From: Amycolatopsis solani
Lineage (GTDB): Bacteria > Actinomycetota > Actinomycetes > Mycobacteriales > Pseudonocardiaceae
NCBI RefSeq assembly: GCF_033441515.1
Contig: NZ_JAWQJT010000001.1
Span: 3,472,001-3,536,000, forward strand
Direction of reading: 5' to 3'
Length of the DNA: 64,000 nt
The notes under the pieces: model-generated
The model's input: the letters and a program-made list of their open reading frames with translations, nothing else
Databases searched by the model: none
Told to the model about the DNA's origin: nothing
Position numbers and translations under genes: made by a program
Shown: one piece after another, positions 7,796-16,242 of the stretch
Numbering within the stretch: the stretch's first letter is position 1
Layout of the letters: each line of letters begins with the position of its first letter

Positions 7796-8814
7796 CAACG
7801 CCTCCGGAGGGACGGGTCGAGCAGGGCGGGCGGGGTGTCGAACTTCTCGTGCGCGGCCAGGTCGACGCCGGGGGCGACGATCGCGTCGATCTCGTCGAGC
7901 ACGTCGGCGGTCAGCACGGTGTCGGCGGCTTCGAGCTGGGACTTCAGGTGGCCGAGCGTGCGCGGGCCGATGAGCGCGCTGGTCACGCCGGGGTGCGCGG
8001 TGACGAACCCGAGCGCCAGCTGAATCAGCGAAAGATCCGCCTGGTCGGCCAGCTTGGCGAGCTTCTCGACGGCGTCGAGCCGGGCCTGGTTGGCCGGGTC
8101 GGTGAGGTCGAAGCGCTGCGGCAGGACCTGCGACCGGTTGGTGCTGATCTCCTGCCCGGCGCGGACCGCGCCCGAGAGCCAGCCCGACGCGAGCGGGCTC
8201 CACGCGAGCACGCCGAGGCCGTACTCCTGCGTCACCGGCAGGACGTGGGCCTCGATGCCGCGTTGCAGGATCGAGTAGCTGGGCTGCTCGGTGGCGTACC
8301 GGGTCAGGTGGTGCTCGCGCGCGGCCCACTGGGCCTGCACGATCCGGTACGCGGGGAACGTCGACGAGCCGAAGGCGCGGATCTTGCCCGCGCGCTGCAG
8401 GTCGGTCAGTGCGGAAAGCGTTTCCTCGTCGCTGGTGCGCGGGTCCCAGCGGTGGACCTGGTAGAGGTCGACGTGGTCGACGTCGAGGCGGCGCAGGCTG
8501 TCGTCGAGGGCGCGGTGGAGCCAGCGGCGCGAGCTGCCCTGGTGGTTGCGCTCGTCGCCCATCGGCATGGCCGCCTTGGTGGCGAGCACGAGGTCGTCGC
8601 GGCGGCCCTTGATGGCCTGGCCGACCATGACCTCCGACTCGCCCTGGCCGTACATGTCGGCGGTGTCGATCAGGTTGATGCCGCCTTCGAGGGCGGCGTC
8701 GACGATGGCGGTGGCCTCGTCCTGGGTGGTGCGCCCGATCGCGCCGAAGTTCATCGCGCCGAGCGCGAGGGTGCTGACCTGGACGCCGGTGCGCCCCAGG
8801 GTGCGGTACTGCAT
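7795..8814 (-). CDS. Aldo/keto reductase
   Basis: 339 residues, an NADPH-dependent (beta/alpha)8 reductase. The catalytic tetrad is visible: Asp50 and Tyr55 (DTADMY), Lys80 (ATKAA) and His121 (YQVHRW). It is the first gene of a two-gene minus-strand operon with the LLM oxidoreductase. It is divergent from a TetR gene across a 90-bp region holding two operator-like repeats, so control by that TetR is likely. The physiological carbonyl substrate is unknown. Confidence 0.92.
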   Translation of the reverse strand: MQYRTLGRTGVQVSTLALGAMNFGAIGRTTQDEATAIVDAALEGGINLIDTADMYGQGESEVMVGQAIKGRRDDLVLATKAAMPMGDERNHQGSSRRWLHRALDDSLRRLDVDHVDLYQVHRWDPRTSDEETLSALTDLQRAGKIRAFGSSTFPAYRIVQAQWAAREHHLTRYATEQPSYSILQRGIEAHVLPVTQEYGLGVLAWSPLASGWLSGAVRAGQEISTNRSQVLPQRFDLTDPANQARLDAVEKLAKLADQADLSLIQLALGFVTAHPGVTSALIGPRTLGHLKSQLEAADTVLTADVLDEIDAIVAPGVDLAAHEKFDTPPALLDPSLRRR

Positions 8815-8843
8815 TTCGATGGCCTCCGTGGCAAGATGGCAAC

Positions 8844-8882
8844 CGGAACGTTGCTCCGCTAACGATACGGAACAAGGTTCCG
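8844..8882. promoter_or_regulatory. Two 15-bp operator-like inverted repeats (CGGA-N7-TCCG)
   Basis: CGGAACAAGGTTCCG (8868-8882) has perfect 6-bp arms. CGGAACGTTGCTCCG (8844-8858) is one mismatch from perfect. Their starts are 24 bp apart, between the aldo/keto reductase and the TetR gene. They probably bind the TetR protein at 8904 and control both directions. Confidence 0.6.
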
Positions 8883-8903
8883 CTTAGCAACCCTGGAGGT
8901 GTG

Positions 8904-9446
8904 GTGAGCGCGAGCAAGCCCAAGCGCGCCGACGCCCGGCGCAACGAAAAGGCGCTGCTGGACGCGGCGGCCGCGGTCTTCGTCGCGTCCGGGGTCGACG
9001 CGCCGGTGCGGGACATCGCGGCGAAGGCGGGCGTCGGGATGGGCACGATCTACCGCCACTTCCCGACCCGCGCCGACCTGATCATCGCCGTCTACCGGCA
9101 CCAGGTGGAGGCCTGCGCCGAGGCCGGGCCCGCGCTGCTGGCATCGGCAGCGTCGCCGCACGCGGCGCTGGCGGAGTGGATCGACCTGTTCGTCGACTTC
9201 CTCGTGACCAAGCACGGGCTGGCGGGCGTCCTGCAGGGCGACGGCTTCGACACGCTGCACGCGTACTTCCTGGACCGGCTGGTGCCGGTGTGCGCCCAGC
9301 TGCTCGACGCCGCCGGGCTGACCGCGCGGGTGCGGCCGCTGGAGCTGATGCGGGGCGTGGGCAACCTGTGCATCGGCGCGGAGGACAACCCGGATTACGA
9401 CGCGCGCCGCCTGGTCCGCCTCCTGATCGCGGGGCTGCGGGCGTGA
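8904..9446 (+). CDS. TetR-family repressor
   Basis: 180 residues. The helix-turn-helix lies near residues 30-55 (VRDIAAKAGVGMGTIYRHFPTRADL). GGAGG upstream fits GTG 8904 better than GTG 8901. The C-terminal ligand domain is typical and gives no substrate clue. Its stop overlaps the GTG of the P450 (GTGA). It is divergent from the aldo/keto reductase operon and probably regulates that operon, its own gene and the coupled P450. Confidence 0.9.
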   Translation: MSASKPKRADARRNEKALLDAAAAVFVASGVDAPVRDIAAKAGVGMGTIYRHFPTRADLIIAVYRHQVEACAEAGPALLASAASPHAALAEWIDLFVDFLVTKHGLAGVLQGDGFDTLHAYFLDRLVPVCAQLLDAAGLTARVRPLELMRGVGNLCIGAEDNPDYDARRLVRLLIAGLRA

Positions 9447-10561
9447 TCGGGGAGCTCACGGCCGAGCCGTACCCGCTGCTGGCGCGGCTGCGCGCGACCG
9501 AGCCGGTGTCGTGGCGGCCGGAGCTGAACGGCTGGCTGGTCACCCGGCACGACCTGGCGCTGCGGGTGATGCGCGACGCGGCGACGTTCACCGTCGACGA
9601 CCCCCGGTTCTCCACGGCCCGGGTCGTCGGCCCGTCGATGCTCTCGCTGGAGGCGGCCGAGCACACCCGGCACCGGACGCCGTTCGCCCGGCACTTCCGG
9701 CCCCGTGAGATCTCCGACCGCTTCGCCGGGTTCGTCCGCGCCGAGTGCGTCCGGCTGGTCGACGGCTTCGCGGCCGACGGACGCGCGGAGCTGCGACGCG
9801 CGCTGGCCGGCCCGCTTTCCGTGGCGGTCGTGGCCGACGCGCTCGGCCTGGCCGACACGGACACCGCACGGGTGCTGGCCTGGTACGACGCGATCGTGTC
9901 CACAGTGGACGACATTTCCGCGGGTCGTCCGCCGGGTTCGGCCGGTGCGGAGGCGTTCGGCCAGCTGCGTGCGCACATCGAAGGCGCGGTCGGCCGGCGC
10001 TCCCTGCTGACCGAAGCGGCTTCGGCGCTGGACCTGCCGGAGGTGGTGTCGAACGCGGCGGTGCTGATGTTCGGCGGCATCGAGACGACCGAGGGCATGA
10101 TCGCCAACCTCCTGCGGCACCTGCTGCGCGACCCGGCGCGGTGGGCGGAAGTCCGCGCGGACCGCACGCTGATCCCGGCGGCGATCGAGGAGTCCCTGCG
10201 CCTCGAACCCGCGGCGGCGGTGGTCGACCGGTACGCGACCCGTGACGTTTCGTTGGCCGGAGCGTCGATCGCCCAGGGCGATCTGGTGACGGTCTCACTG
10301 ACGGCCGCGAACCGCGACCCGGCGGTGTTCCCGAACCCGGACGTGTTCGACCCGGGGCGTGCTGACCTGCGCAAACAGCTGGCGTTCGCGCACGGCCCGC
10401 ACTTCTGCCTCGGCGCCGACCTCGCCCGCCTGGAGGCGCGGATCGCGGTCGAGACGCTGCTGGACCGGCTGCCCGGCCTCGCGCTGGAGTCGGAAGTGGC
10501 GCCGTCGGGCCTGGTGTTCCGCAAACCGGCGGCCGTGCCCGTGCGGTGGCTGCCATCATGA
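9443..10561 (+). CDS. Cytochrome P450
   Basis: 372 residues, slightly short for a bacterial soluble P450 (about 400) but with all key motifs. The I-helix oxygen-activation motif GGIETTEG is present, as are ExxR in EESLRLEP and the haem loop FAHGPHFCLG with Cys322 as the iron ligand. It starts with a GTG that overlaps the TetR stop. No ferredoxin or reductase gene is nearby, so electron donors must come from elsewhere. The substrate is unknown; the divergent AKR/LLM genes may belong to the same pathway. Confidence 0.92.
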   Translation: MIGELTAEPYPLLARLRATEPVSWRPELNGWLVTRHDLALRVMRDAATFTVDDPRFSTARVVGPSMLSLEAAEHTRHRTPFARHFRPREISDRFAGFVRAECVRLVDGFAADGRAELRRALAGPLSVAVVADALGLADTDTARVLAWYDAIVSTVDDISAGRPPGSAGAEAFGQLRAHIEGAVGRRSLLTEAASALDLPEVVSNAAVLMFGGIETTEGMIANLLRHLLRDPARWAEVRADRTLIPAAIEESLRLEPAAAVVDRYATRDVSLAGASIAQGDLVTVSLTAANRDPAVFPNPDVFDPGRADLRKQLAFAHGPHFCLGADLARLEARIAVETLLDRLPGLALESEVAPSGLVFRKPAAVPVRWLPS

Positions 10562-10565
10562 CCGC

Positions 10566-11000
10566 ATGACTGCGTGGCGGGAGTTCGAAGCGGCGGAACC
10601 GGAGTTCGCGAAGCGCGTGCGGACGCTGTTCGACGCGCACAAGCACAAGACGATCGCAACGCTGCGAGCCGACGGTTCGCCGCGGATTTCGGGCATCGAG
10701 ACGAGGTTCACGGACGGCGAGCTGACGTTCGGCTCGATGCCGAACGCCCGGAAGGGCGCGGATCTGGCGCGGGACCCGCGGTTCGCTCTGCACAGCGCGA
10801 CGGTCGACCCGGTCGAGGGCGAGGAGGCGGCTTGGCCGGGGGAGGCGAAGATCGCGGGCCGCGCGGTGCCGGGCGACGGTGACGGCTTCCGGGTGGACAT
10901 CGCGGAGGTCGTCCACACGCACCTGAACGCGGCGGCGACGTTGCTGGTGGTGGAGTGGTGGACGCCGTCAGGCGGGCTGCGGAAGGTGGAGCGCGAGTGA
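10566..11000 (+). CDS. Pyridoxamine 5'-phosphate oxidase-family (split-barrel flavin) protein
   Basis: 144 residues with the FMN/F420-binding split-barrel pattern: a strand KTIATLRADGSPRISG at residues 20-36, FGSMPNARKGADLARDPRFALHS, and a C-terminal VVEWWTPSGGLRKVER. It lies 4 nt after the P450 stop and is probably in the same transcript. It may be an oxidase, a reductase or a cofactor-binding protein; the sequence does not decide. Confidence 0.8.
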   Translation: MTAWREFEAAEPEFAKRVRTLFDAHKHKTIATLRADGSPRISGIETRFTDGELTFGSMPNARKGADLARDPRFALHSATVDPVEGEEAAWPGEAKIAGRAVPGDGDGFRVDIAEVVHTHLNAAATLLVVEWWTPSGGLRKVERE

Positions 11001-11016
11001 GCTGAGCGGTGTGCGG

Positions 11017-11073
11017 ATGTCGTGAATGACTCATTCCTGTCGTCTGGCGACATGAATGAGTCATTCACGACAT
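11017..11073. terminator. Large near-perfect hairpin between convergent genes
   Basis: ATGTCGTGAATGACTCATT (11017-11035) is repeated perfectly in inverted orientation at 11055-11073. Pairing continues inward (TGTCG with CGACA) with one mismatch to a 5-nt loop, giving a stem of about 26 bp. It separates the flavin-protein gene from glmS, which converge. It can act as a bidirectional terminator and may belong to a dispersed repeat family. Confidence 0.7.
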
Positions 11074-11119
11074 TCGGGCGGCGGGTGAGCGCTTGCCCGG
11101 TGCCCAAGCAGGCCCGGGC

Positions 11120-12940
11120 TCACTCCACGGTGACCGACTTGGCCAGGTTGCGCGGCTTGTCGATGTCGTAGCCCAGGCTGAGCGCGGCGTGGTAGGCGAG
11201 CAGCTGCAGCGGGATCGTGAGGAGGATCGGGTCCAGTTCCGGCTCGGTCTTCGGGACGACGATCCGCGGGACGTCGAGCTCGCCGAAGTCGACGTCCTCG
11301 TGCGTCACGGCCAGCACGGCGCCGCCGCGGGCCTTGATCTGCTGCACGGCGGCCAGGTTGCGCCCGGTCAGCTCGTCCGACGGCACGATCGCGACGGTCG
11401 GCAGCGCCGGGTCGATCAGGGCGAGCGGGCCGTGCTTGAGCTCGGACGTCTGGTACGCCTCGGCGTGGCGGTAGGAGATCTCCTTGAACTTCTGCGCGCC
11501 CTCCCGCGCCACCGGGTAACCCCGGACGCGGCCGACGAAGAACAGGCTGTTCGCGGTGGCGATTTCCTTCGCGTGCTCGGCTATGCGCGGCCCTTCGTCC
11601 AAAATGGACTTGATCTGACCCGGCATGGCGCGCAGCGCGTCGATGATCCGCTGTCCGTCCGCATTGGACAGGTCGCGGACCCGGCCGAGGGCCAGCGCGA
11701 GCAGGGCGAAGCCGATCGCCATGTTGGTGAGCGCCTTGGTCGAGGCGACCGCGATCTCGGGACCGGCGTGCAGGTACACGCCGCCGTCACAGGCGCGGGC
11801 GATGGTCGAGCCGACGACGTTGACCAGGCCGACCACGCGGCCGCCCTTGCGCTTGATCTCTTCGACGGCGAAGGCGGTGTCGATCGTCTCGCCGGACTGG
11901 CTGACCGCGACGTAGAGCGTGTCCGCCTCGATGATCGGGTTGCGGTAGCGGAACTCCGACGCGGCTTCGGCGTCGGCGGGGATCCTCGCCAGCTCCTCGA
12001 TCATCGTCGCGCCGACCTGGCCGGCGTAGTAGGCGGAGCCGCAGCCGAGGATCTTCACCCGGCTGAAGCCGCGCAGCTCCCGCGGCGTCAGGTTGAGCCC
12101 GTCCAGGCGCGCGACGCCGAACCGGTCGTCGAGCCGGCCGCGGATGATCCGCTCCACGGATTCGGGCTGCTCCTGGATTTCCTTGGCCATGTAGTGCGGG
12201 TAGCCGCCCAGGTCGAGGTCTTCGGCGGCGATGTCGATCTCGGTGGCGGGCTTGGTGGTGTCGCTCTCGTCGACGGTGAAGGTCCGGTAGCCGGTGGCGA
12301 AGACCGTCGCGAACTCGCCGTCGTCGAGGTGCGCGACCTGCGAGGTGTGTCGGACCAGCGCGGCGAGGTCGCTGGCGATGAACATCTCCCGCTCGCCGAC
12401 CCCGATGATCAGCGGCGAGCCGTTGCGCGCGATCACCAGCCGGTCGGGGTGCTCGCTGTCGGTGACGGCGATCGCGTACGTGCCGGTGATCCGCGAGACC
12501 GCTTCGACGACGGCGTCTTCGAGGGTGTCCGCGTTCGCGCGGGCGATCAGGTGGGCGAGGACCTCGGTGTCGGTCTCGGAGGTGAGGGTGACGCCGGCGT
12601 CGGTGAGCTGCGCGCGCAGGGCGTCGGCGTTGTCGATGATCCCGTTGTGGACGACGCAGATGCGCCCGTCTTCGGAGGTGTGCGGGTGGGCGTTGGCCTC
12701 GGACGCGGGCCCGTGGGTGGCCCACCGCGTGTGCCCGATGCCGACCTTGCCGCTGAGGCGCTTCGGCAGCGCGGCGGTGAGGTTGCGCACCCGCCCGACG
12801 ACCCGGTGGACCTGGGCGTTCTTCGCGCCGAGCACGGCGATCCCGGCCGAGTCGTAGCCGCGGTACTCCAGCCGCGTCAGGCCTTCGAGCAGGATGGGGG
12901 CGGCGTTCTGGCCGCCGATGTAGCCGACGATTCCGCACAT
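11120..12940 (-). CDS. glmS: Glutamine--fructose-6-phosphate aminotransferase (isomerising)
   Basis: 606 residues, the full family length. It makes glucosamine-6-phosphate from fructose-6-phosphate and glutamine, the first step to UDP-GlcNAc for peptidoglycan. The N-terminal glutaminase starts MCGIVGYIGG with the nucleophile Cys2. Two SIS domains follow, the first with CGSAYYAGQVG and SQSGETIDT. The C-terminus ends in the usual KSVTVE. It follows the small gene at 12953 by 12 nt with a GAGG ribosome site, so they form an operon. Confidence 0.97.
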   Translation of the reverse strand: MCGIVGYIGGQNAAPILLEGLTRLEYRGYDSAGIAVLGAKNAQVHRVVGRVRNLTAALPKRLSGKVGIGHTRWATHGPASEANAHPHTSEDGRICVVHNGIIDNADALRAQLTDAGVTLTSETDTEVLAHLIARANADTLEDAVVEAVSRITGTYAIAVTDSEHPDRLVIARNGSPLIIGVGEREMFIASDLAALVRHTSQVAHLDDGEFATVFATGYRTFTVDESDTTKPATEIDIAAEDLDLGGYPHYMAKEIQEQPESVERIIRGRLDDRFGVARLDGLNLTPRELRGFSRVKILGCGSAYYAGQVGATMIEELARIPADAEAASEFRYRNPIIEADTLYVAVSQSGETIDTAFAVEEIKRKGGRVVGLVNVVGSTIARACDGGVYLHAGPEIAVASTKALTNMAIGFALLALALGRVRDLSNADGQRIIDALRAMPGQIKSILDEGPRIAEHAKEIATANSLFFVGRVRGYPVAREGAQKFKEISYRHAEAYQTSELKHGPLALIDPALPTVAIVPSDELTGRNLAAVQQIKARGGAVLAVTHEDVDFGELDVPRIVVPKTEPELDPILLTIPLQLLAYHAALSLGYDIDKPRNLAKSVTVE

Positions 12941-12952
12941 GGCGAACCTCTT

Positions 12953-13222
12953 CTAGCCGTAGACGATGCGGCGCAGCTGCCGCTCGGACAACGCGGGCGC
13001 GGCGACGAGGCGCCCGCGGAGCTCGGCGGCGATGAGCGGGAAGATTTCGGGATTCTTCCGCCCTTCGGCCTGCAGCTCGGTGTGCCGCCGCCGGACGTAG
13101 GCCTCGGTGGGCATCCGGTAGTAGGCGAGGACGTCGTCGACGACCCGCGCCGCGACGCCGGGCGGGAGCCCGGTGGACGCGGCGACGCGATCGACGATCT
13201 CGGTGTCCGGCACGTCGGCCAT
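12953..13222 (-). CDS. Small conserved-looking protein of unknown function upstream of glmS
   Basis: 89 residues (start 13222, or 13225 if the preceding ATG is used). It is predicted helical, begins MADVPDTEIVDRVAAS, has a VDDVLAYYRMPTEAYVRRRHTEL middle and ends SERQLRRIVYG. I do not recognise the family. The charged helices could form a small nucleic-acid-binding or dimerisation module. It is 12 nt ahead of glmS, and a 20-bp palindrome lies 32 bp upstream of its start. Confidence 0.6.
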   Translation of the reverse strand: MADVPDTEIVDRVAASTGLPPGVAARVVDDVLAYYRMPTEAYVRRRHTELQAEGRKNPEIFPLIAAELRGRLVAAPALSERQLRRIVYG

Positions 13223-13253
13223 CATGCACTGCGCGGGTGGCGAAACCCAAATT

Positions 13254-13273
13254 CTTGCCCGAATTCGGGCAAG
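13254..13273. promoter_or_regulatory. Perfect 20-bp palindrome CTTGCCCGAATTCGGGCAAG
   Basis: A perfect inverted repeat with no spacer lies 32 bp upstream of the start of the small gene-glmS operon. Its length and symmetry suit a dimeric regulator. A compact hairpin is the alternative. No adjacent gene is an obvious cognate regulator unless the 89-residue protein is one. Confidence 0.55.
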
Positions 13274-13400
13274 TCCGCTTCGATCAGGGGGAGTCGCGCA
13301 CCGCGCGGATGGCCTCGAGTAGCCGGGGGCCGGCACGTCTTCGGCAATCGATTCACTGGTCGCGGGATCGATCAGCGCGGAACTCGGCTAGGCTCGCCGT

Positions 13401-13431
13401 CGAACGGGTGCGGCGTCGGAACGCCCGTTCG
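13401..13431. promoter_or_regulatory. Inverted repeat upstream of the VOC gene
   Basis: CGAACGGG (13401-13408) pairs with CCCGTTCG (13424-13431) over a 15-nt loop, 38 bp before the TTG start at 13470. It could be an operator or an RNA hairpin in the leader. Confidence 0.35.
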
Positions 13432-13469
13432 GCGACTCCCCTTGGCGCATCGAGCCGAAGGAGTGCGCC

Positions 13470-13829
13470 TTGATCACGTTCGCCGGGATGAGCCTGCCGG
13501 TCACCAGCCTCGACCGATCGCTCCCGTTCTACACCTCACTCGGGTTCACCACCGAAGTCCGCAACGGCCGGTTCGCGTTGCTGCGCCTGGGAACCGGCAC
13601 GCTCGGCCTGCTGGAACTGGGTGCCGTCGTCTCCCGGGAAACGACCCGGCTGCGGGCGTTCGTCCAGGTCGAGCTGCTCGCCGACGACCTCGACGAGCTG
13701 TACGCCGACTTCGTCGCCCGCGGGGTGCCGGTGCTCGGCCCGCCGCGTGATCGCGGGTTCGAGCGGCAGCTCCAGCTGCGGGACCCCGACGGGTTCACGG
13801 TCGAGTTCGCCGACCACAGCCCGCGCTGA
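13470..13829 (+). CDS. VOC (glyoxalase/bleomycin-resistance) family protein
   Basis: 119 residues starting at TTG 13470 behind AAGGAG; an internal ATG at 13488 is the alternative start. It shows the paired beta-alpha-beta-beta-beta arrangement, from LPVTSLDRSLPFYTSLGF at the N-terminus to QLRDPDGFTVEFAD at the C-terminus. The Glu in the last motif is a usual metal ligand. Families of this fold include glyoxalases, dioxygenases and antibiotic-binding proteins; the function here is open. Confidence 0.85.
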   Translation: MITFAGMSLPVTSLDRSLPFYTSLGFTTEVRNGRFALLRLGTGTLGLLELGAVVSRETTRLRAFVQVELLADDLDELYADFVARGVPVLGPPRDRGFERQLQLRDPDGFTVEFADHSPR

Positions 13830-13840
13830 CCTCGGCCGGG

Positions 13841-14185
13841 CTAGCCGTGGGCGGTGATCGCCGCGTCGGCGCTCGGGTAGGTCGGGAAGAAGTCCGCGAG
13901 GCCGATCAAGCCGAACGTCCGCTTGAGCCGGGCCGGGACGGCGGCCAGTGCGACGCCGGCGCCGGCCGCGTCGGCGACGTTGCGGGCCGCGATCAGCGTG
14001 GAAATGCCGCTGGAGTCGCAGAACGTCACCCCGGCCAGGTCGATCACCAGCAGCTGGCCGCGGTCCAGGGGCGCGGAACCGATCGCGGCGCGCAGCCGGG
14101 GGGCGGTGGCCACGTCGAGCTCGCCTTCGACCGAGACCACCGGCCCGGTTCCAGTGGTTCGCGTGGTCGTGGAAAACAGGGTCAC
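13841..14185 (-). CDS. STAS-domain anti-anti-sigma factor (RsbV-like)
   Basis: 114 residues starting at GTG 14185 behind GGAGG. The STAS core carries FCDSSGISTL near residues 60-69, where the second Ser is the site phosphorylated by anti-sigma kinases. It overlaps the upstream PAS-phosphatase by four bases (GTGA), so the phosphatase and its probable substrate are co-translated. In partner switching the dephosphorylated form captures the anti-sigma kinase and frees the sigma factor. No kinase or sigma gene is in the window. Confidence 0.9.
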   Translation of the reverse strand: MTLFSTTTRTTGTGPVVSVEGELDVATAPRLRAAIGSAPLDRGQLLVIDLAGVTFCDSSGISTLIAARNVADAAGAGVALAAVPARLKRTFGLIGLADFFPTYPSADAAITAHG

Positions 14186-15396
14186 GGTGGATCGCCTCCG
14201 GGAAACGGGATGCTCAGCGCGAGCAGGGCGGTGTCGTCGTCGACGCCGTCGCCGAAGCCGGCGAGCAGGTCGGTCACGGCGGCGACGACCGACGGCGCGG
14301 TGGTGGGCACCCGGCCGGTCAGGTGGGCCCGCAGCCGCTCGCCGCTGTAGCGGGTGCGGCCGTGGGTGCGGGCTTCGGTCAGCCCGTCGCTGTAGAGGAG
14401 CAGGGTGTCGCCCGGCGCCAGGAAGACGTCCACGGTGGCGAAGCGCGCGTGGGGGAACGCGCCGACCAGCTGCCCGCCGGGGACGGTGAGGAACGCCGAC
14501 GTGCCGTCGGCGCGCAGCAGCAGGGCCGGCGGGTGGCCGCCGCTGCCGAGGGTGACCGCGGCGCCGCCGTCGCCGGGCCGGACGACGCCGTGGACGACCG
14601 TGCAGTAGCGCGGGTCGGCGCCGTCGTATTCCTGGTGCAGCACGGTGTTGAGGTGCGTCAGCACGGTCGCCGGGTCCGGGTCGTACGTCGCGGCCGCGCG
14701 CAGCGTGTAGCGCGCCAGCGACGTCACCACGGCCGCGCCGGCGCCCTTCCCGGAGACGTCGCCGAGGAAGAACCCCCACGTGCCGCCGGTCAGCGGGAAC
14801 AGGTCGTAGAAGTCGCCGCCGACCTCGTCGGGTGACGCGGGGTGGTAGTACGCCGCGACCTGCACGCCCGGCACCTCGGGCAGGGCCGGCGGCAGCAGGG
14901 TCCGCTGCAGCGTCCGCGCCAGCCGCTGCACCCGGTCGCGTTCGCGTTCGGCGGCTTCGCGCGCCCGCAGGAGCTCCCGCTCGTAGGCGCGCCTGTCCCG
15001 CGCGTCGAAGACGGTGGTGCGGATCAGCTGCGGCTGCCCGTCGGTGCCGGTCTTGACCGTCGAGGTCACCAGCACCGGCAGCCGCGTGCCGGTCGCGGTC
15101 TTCAGCTCGAACGCGACCCCGCCGAGCTCACCTTGCATGCGCAGCAGCGGCGCGAAGTGCGTCTCGTGGTAGATCCGGCCGCCGACGGTGAGCAGGTCGG
15201 CGAACCGGCGCCGCCCGACGACGTCGCCGCGTTCCCAGCCGAGCCAGCCGAGCAGCGTCGCGTTGATCTTCGCGATCGTGCCGTCGAGCAACGTCGAAAG
15301 GTAGCCGCAGGGCGCGTGTTCGTAGAGGTCTTCGGCGCTGTCTTCCAGCAACGCCGAGAACGCCGGGCCGGCCTGGTCGCCGGCGTCGCACATCAT
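14182..15396 (-). CDS. rsbP: PAS-PP2C phosphatase (RsbP-like)
   Basis: 404 residues. A PAS sensor occupies about residues 20-140 (APCGYLSTLLDGTIAKINATLL), then a coiled-coil linker (ERELLRAREAAERERDRVQRL), then a SpoIIE/PP2C phosphatase from about 185. The metal-binding motifs GGDFYD, GDVSGKGAGAAV, YSDGLTEA and DDDTALL are intact. This PAS-coil-PP2C order is that of Bacillus RsbP, the energy-stress phosphatase. It overlaps the RsbQ-like hydrolase upstream (ATGA) and the STAS protein downstream (GTGA), so all three are coupled. Confidence 0.88.
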   Translation of the reverse strand: MMCDAGDQAGPAFSALLEDSAEDLYEHAPCGYLSTLLDGTIAKINATLLGWLGWERGDVVGRRRFADLLTVGGRIYHETHFAPLLRMQGELGGVAFELKTATGTRLPVLVTSTVKTGTDGQPQLIRTTVFDARDRRAYERELLRAREAAERERDRVQRLARTLQRTLLPPALPEVPGVQVAAYYHPASPDEVGGDFYDLFPLTGGTWGFFLGDVSGKGAGAAVVTSLARYTLRAAATYDPDPATVLTHLNTVLHQEYDGADPRYCTVVHGVVRPGDGGAAVTLGSGGHPPALLLRADGTSAFLTVPGGQLVGAFPHARFATVDVFLAPGDTLLLYSDGLTEARTHGRTRYSGERLRAHLTGRVPTTAPSVVAAVTDLLAGFGDGVDDDTALLALSIPFPGGDPP

Positions 15397-16193
15397 GGTC
15401 CGCTCACGAAGGCCGTGATCGCGGCGGCGGTCGCCTCCGGCGCGCTGAGCTGCGGGCAGTGCCCGGTCGCGTCCAGCGTGACCAGCACGCTGCCCTCGAT
15501 CCGTTCGTGCGTGAACCGCGCGACCTCCGGCGGCGCGATGGCGTCCTGCGCGCACTCGACGATCAGCGTCGGCACCGAAACCTTCGCCAGGTCGGCGCGG
15601 TTGTCGGAGAGGAAGGTCGCCCTGGCGAAGACCCGCGCGATCGCGGGATCGGTGCGGCAGAAGCTGTTCGTCAGCTCCTCGCCGAGCTCCGGGCGGTCCG
15701 CGTTGCCCATGATCACCGGCGCCATCGCCGCCGACCAGCCCAGGTAGTTGGCGTCGAGCGCCTCGAGCAGCTCGTCGATGTCCGCGCGGCTGAACCCGCC
15801 CCGGTAGTCCCCGTCGTCGAGGTAGCACGGCGACGGCGTGAGCAGCACCAGCTTCGCGAACCGGTCCGGTTCGCGGTTGGCGGCCAGCACCGCGATCATC
15901 GCGCCGACCGAGTGGCCGACCAGGACGACGTCCGCCAGGCCGAGCTCGTGGCAGATCGCCAGGACGTCGTCGGCGTAGCCGTCGAGACCGCCGTAGCGCC
16001 CGGCGGTCCACGCCGAGGTGTCCGAGCGGCCGGAACCGGTGTGGTCGAACAGCACCACGCGGTACCGCTCGGCGAGCGCCGGGACGACGAGGCGCCAGAG
16101 GTTCTGGTCACAGCCGAAACCGTGCGCGAGCAGGAGCGTGGGACCGTCTTCGAGACCGGTTACGACCACGTTGTTCCGGCGGCGCATGCTCAC
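15393..16193 (-). CDS. rsbQ: RsbQ-like alpha/beta hydrolase, partner of the PAS phosphatase
   Basis: 266 residues that recall Bacillus RsbQ along most of the length: HGFGCDQNLWRLV, LFDHTGSGRSD, LDGYADDVLAICHEL, GHSVGAMI, SPCYLDD and CAQDAIAPPEV. The triad is Ser95, Asp217 and His245. In Bacillus, RsbQ is required for RsbP activity through a small-molecule signal, and the fold is shared with plant KAI2/D14 receptors. Here it is translationally coupled to the PAS phosphatase, which supports the same pairing. Confidence 0.88.
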   Translation of the reverse strand: MSMRRRNNVVVTGLEDGPTLLLAHGFGCDQNLWRLVVPALAERYRVVLFDHTGSGRSDTSAWTAGRYGGLDGYADDVLAICHELGLADVVLVGHSVGAMIAVLAANREPDRFAKLVLLTPSPCYLDDGDYRGGFSRADIDELLEALDANYLGWSAAMAPVIMGNADRPELGEELTNSFCRTDPAIARVFARATFLSDNRADLAKVSVPTLIVECAQDAIAPPEVARFTHERIEGSVLVTLDATGHCPQLSAPEATAAAITAFVSGP

Positions 16194-16242
16194 CGGCTCA
16201 TCTTCTCACCGAGTCCGGAGAACCGTGAGGTCAACCGGCCGG

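Noticed and set aside
11120-12940. Possible glmS ribozyme in the leader of glmS
   Set aside because: The glmS start lies only 12 nt after the preceding gene, leaving no room for the ribozyme, which is in any case typical of Firmicutes.
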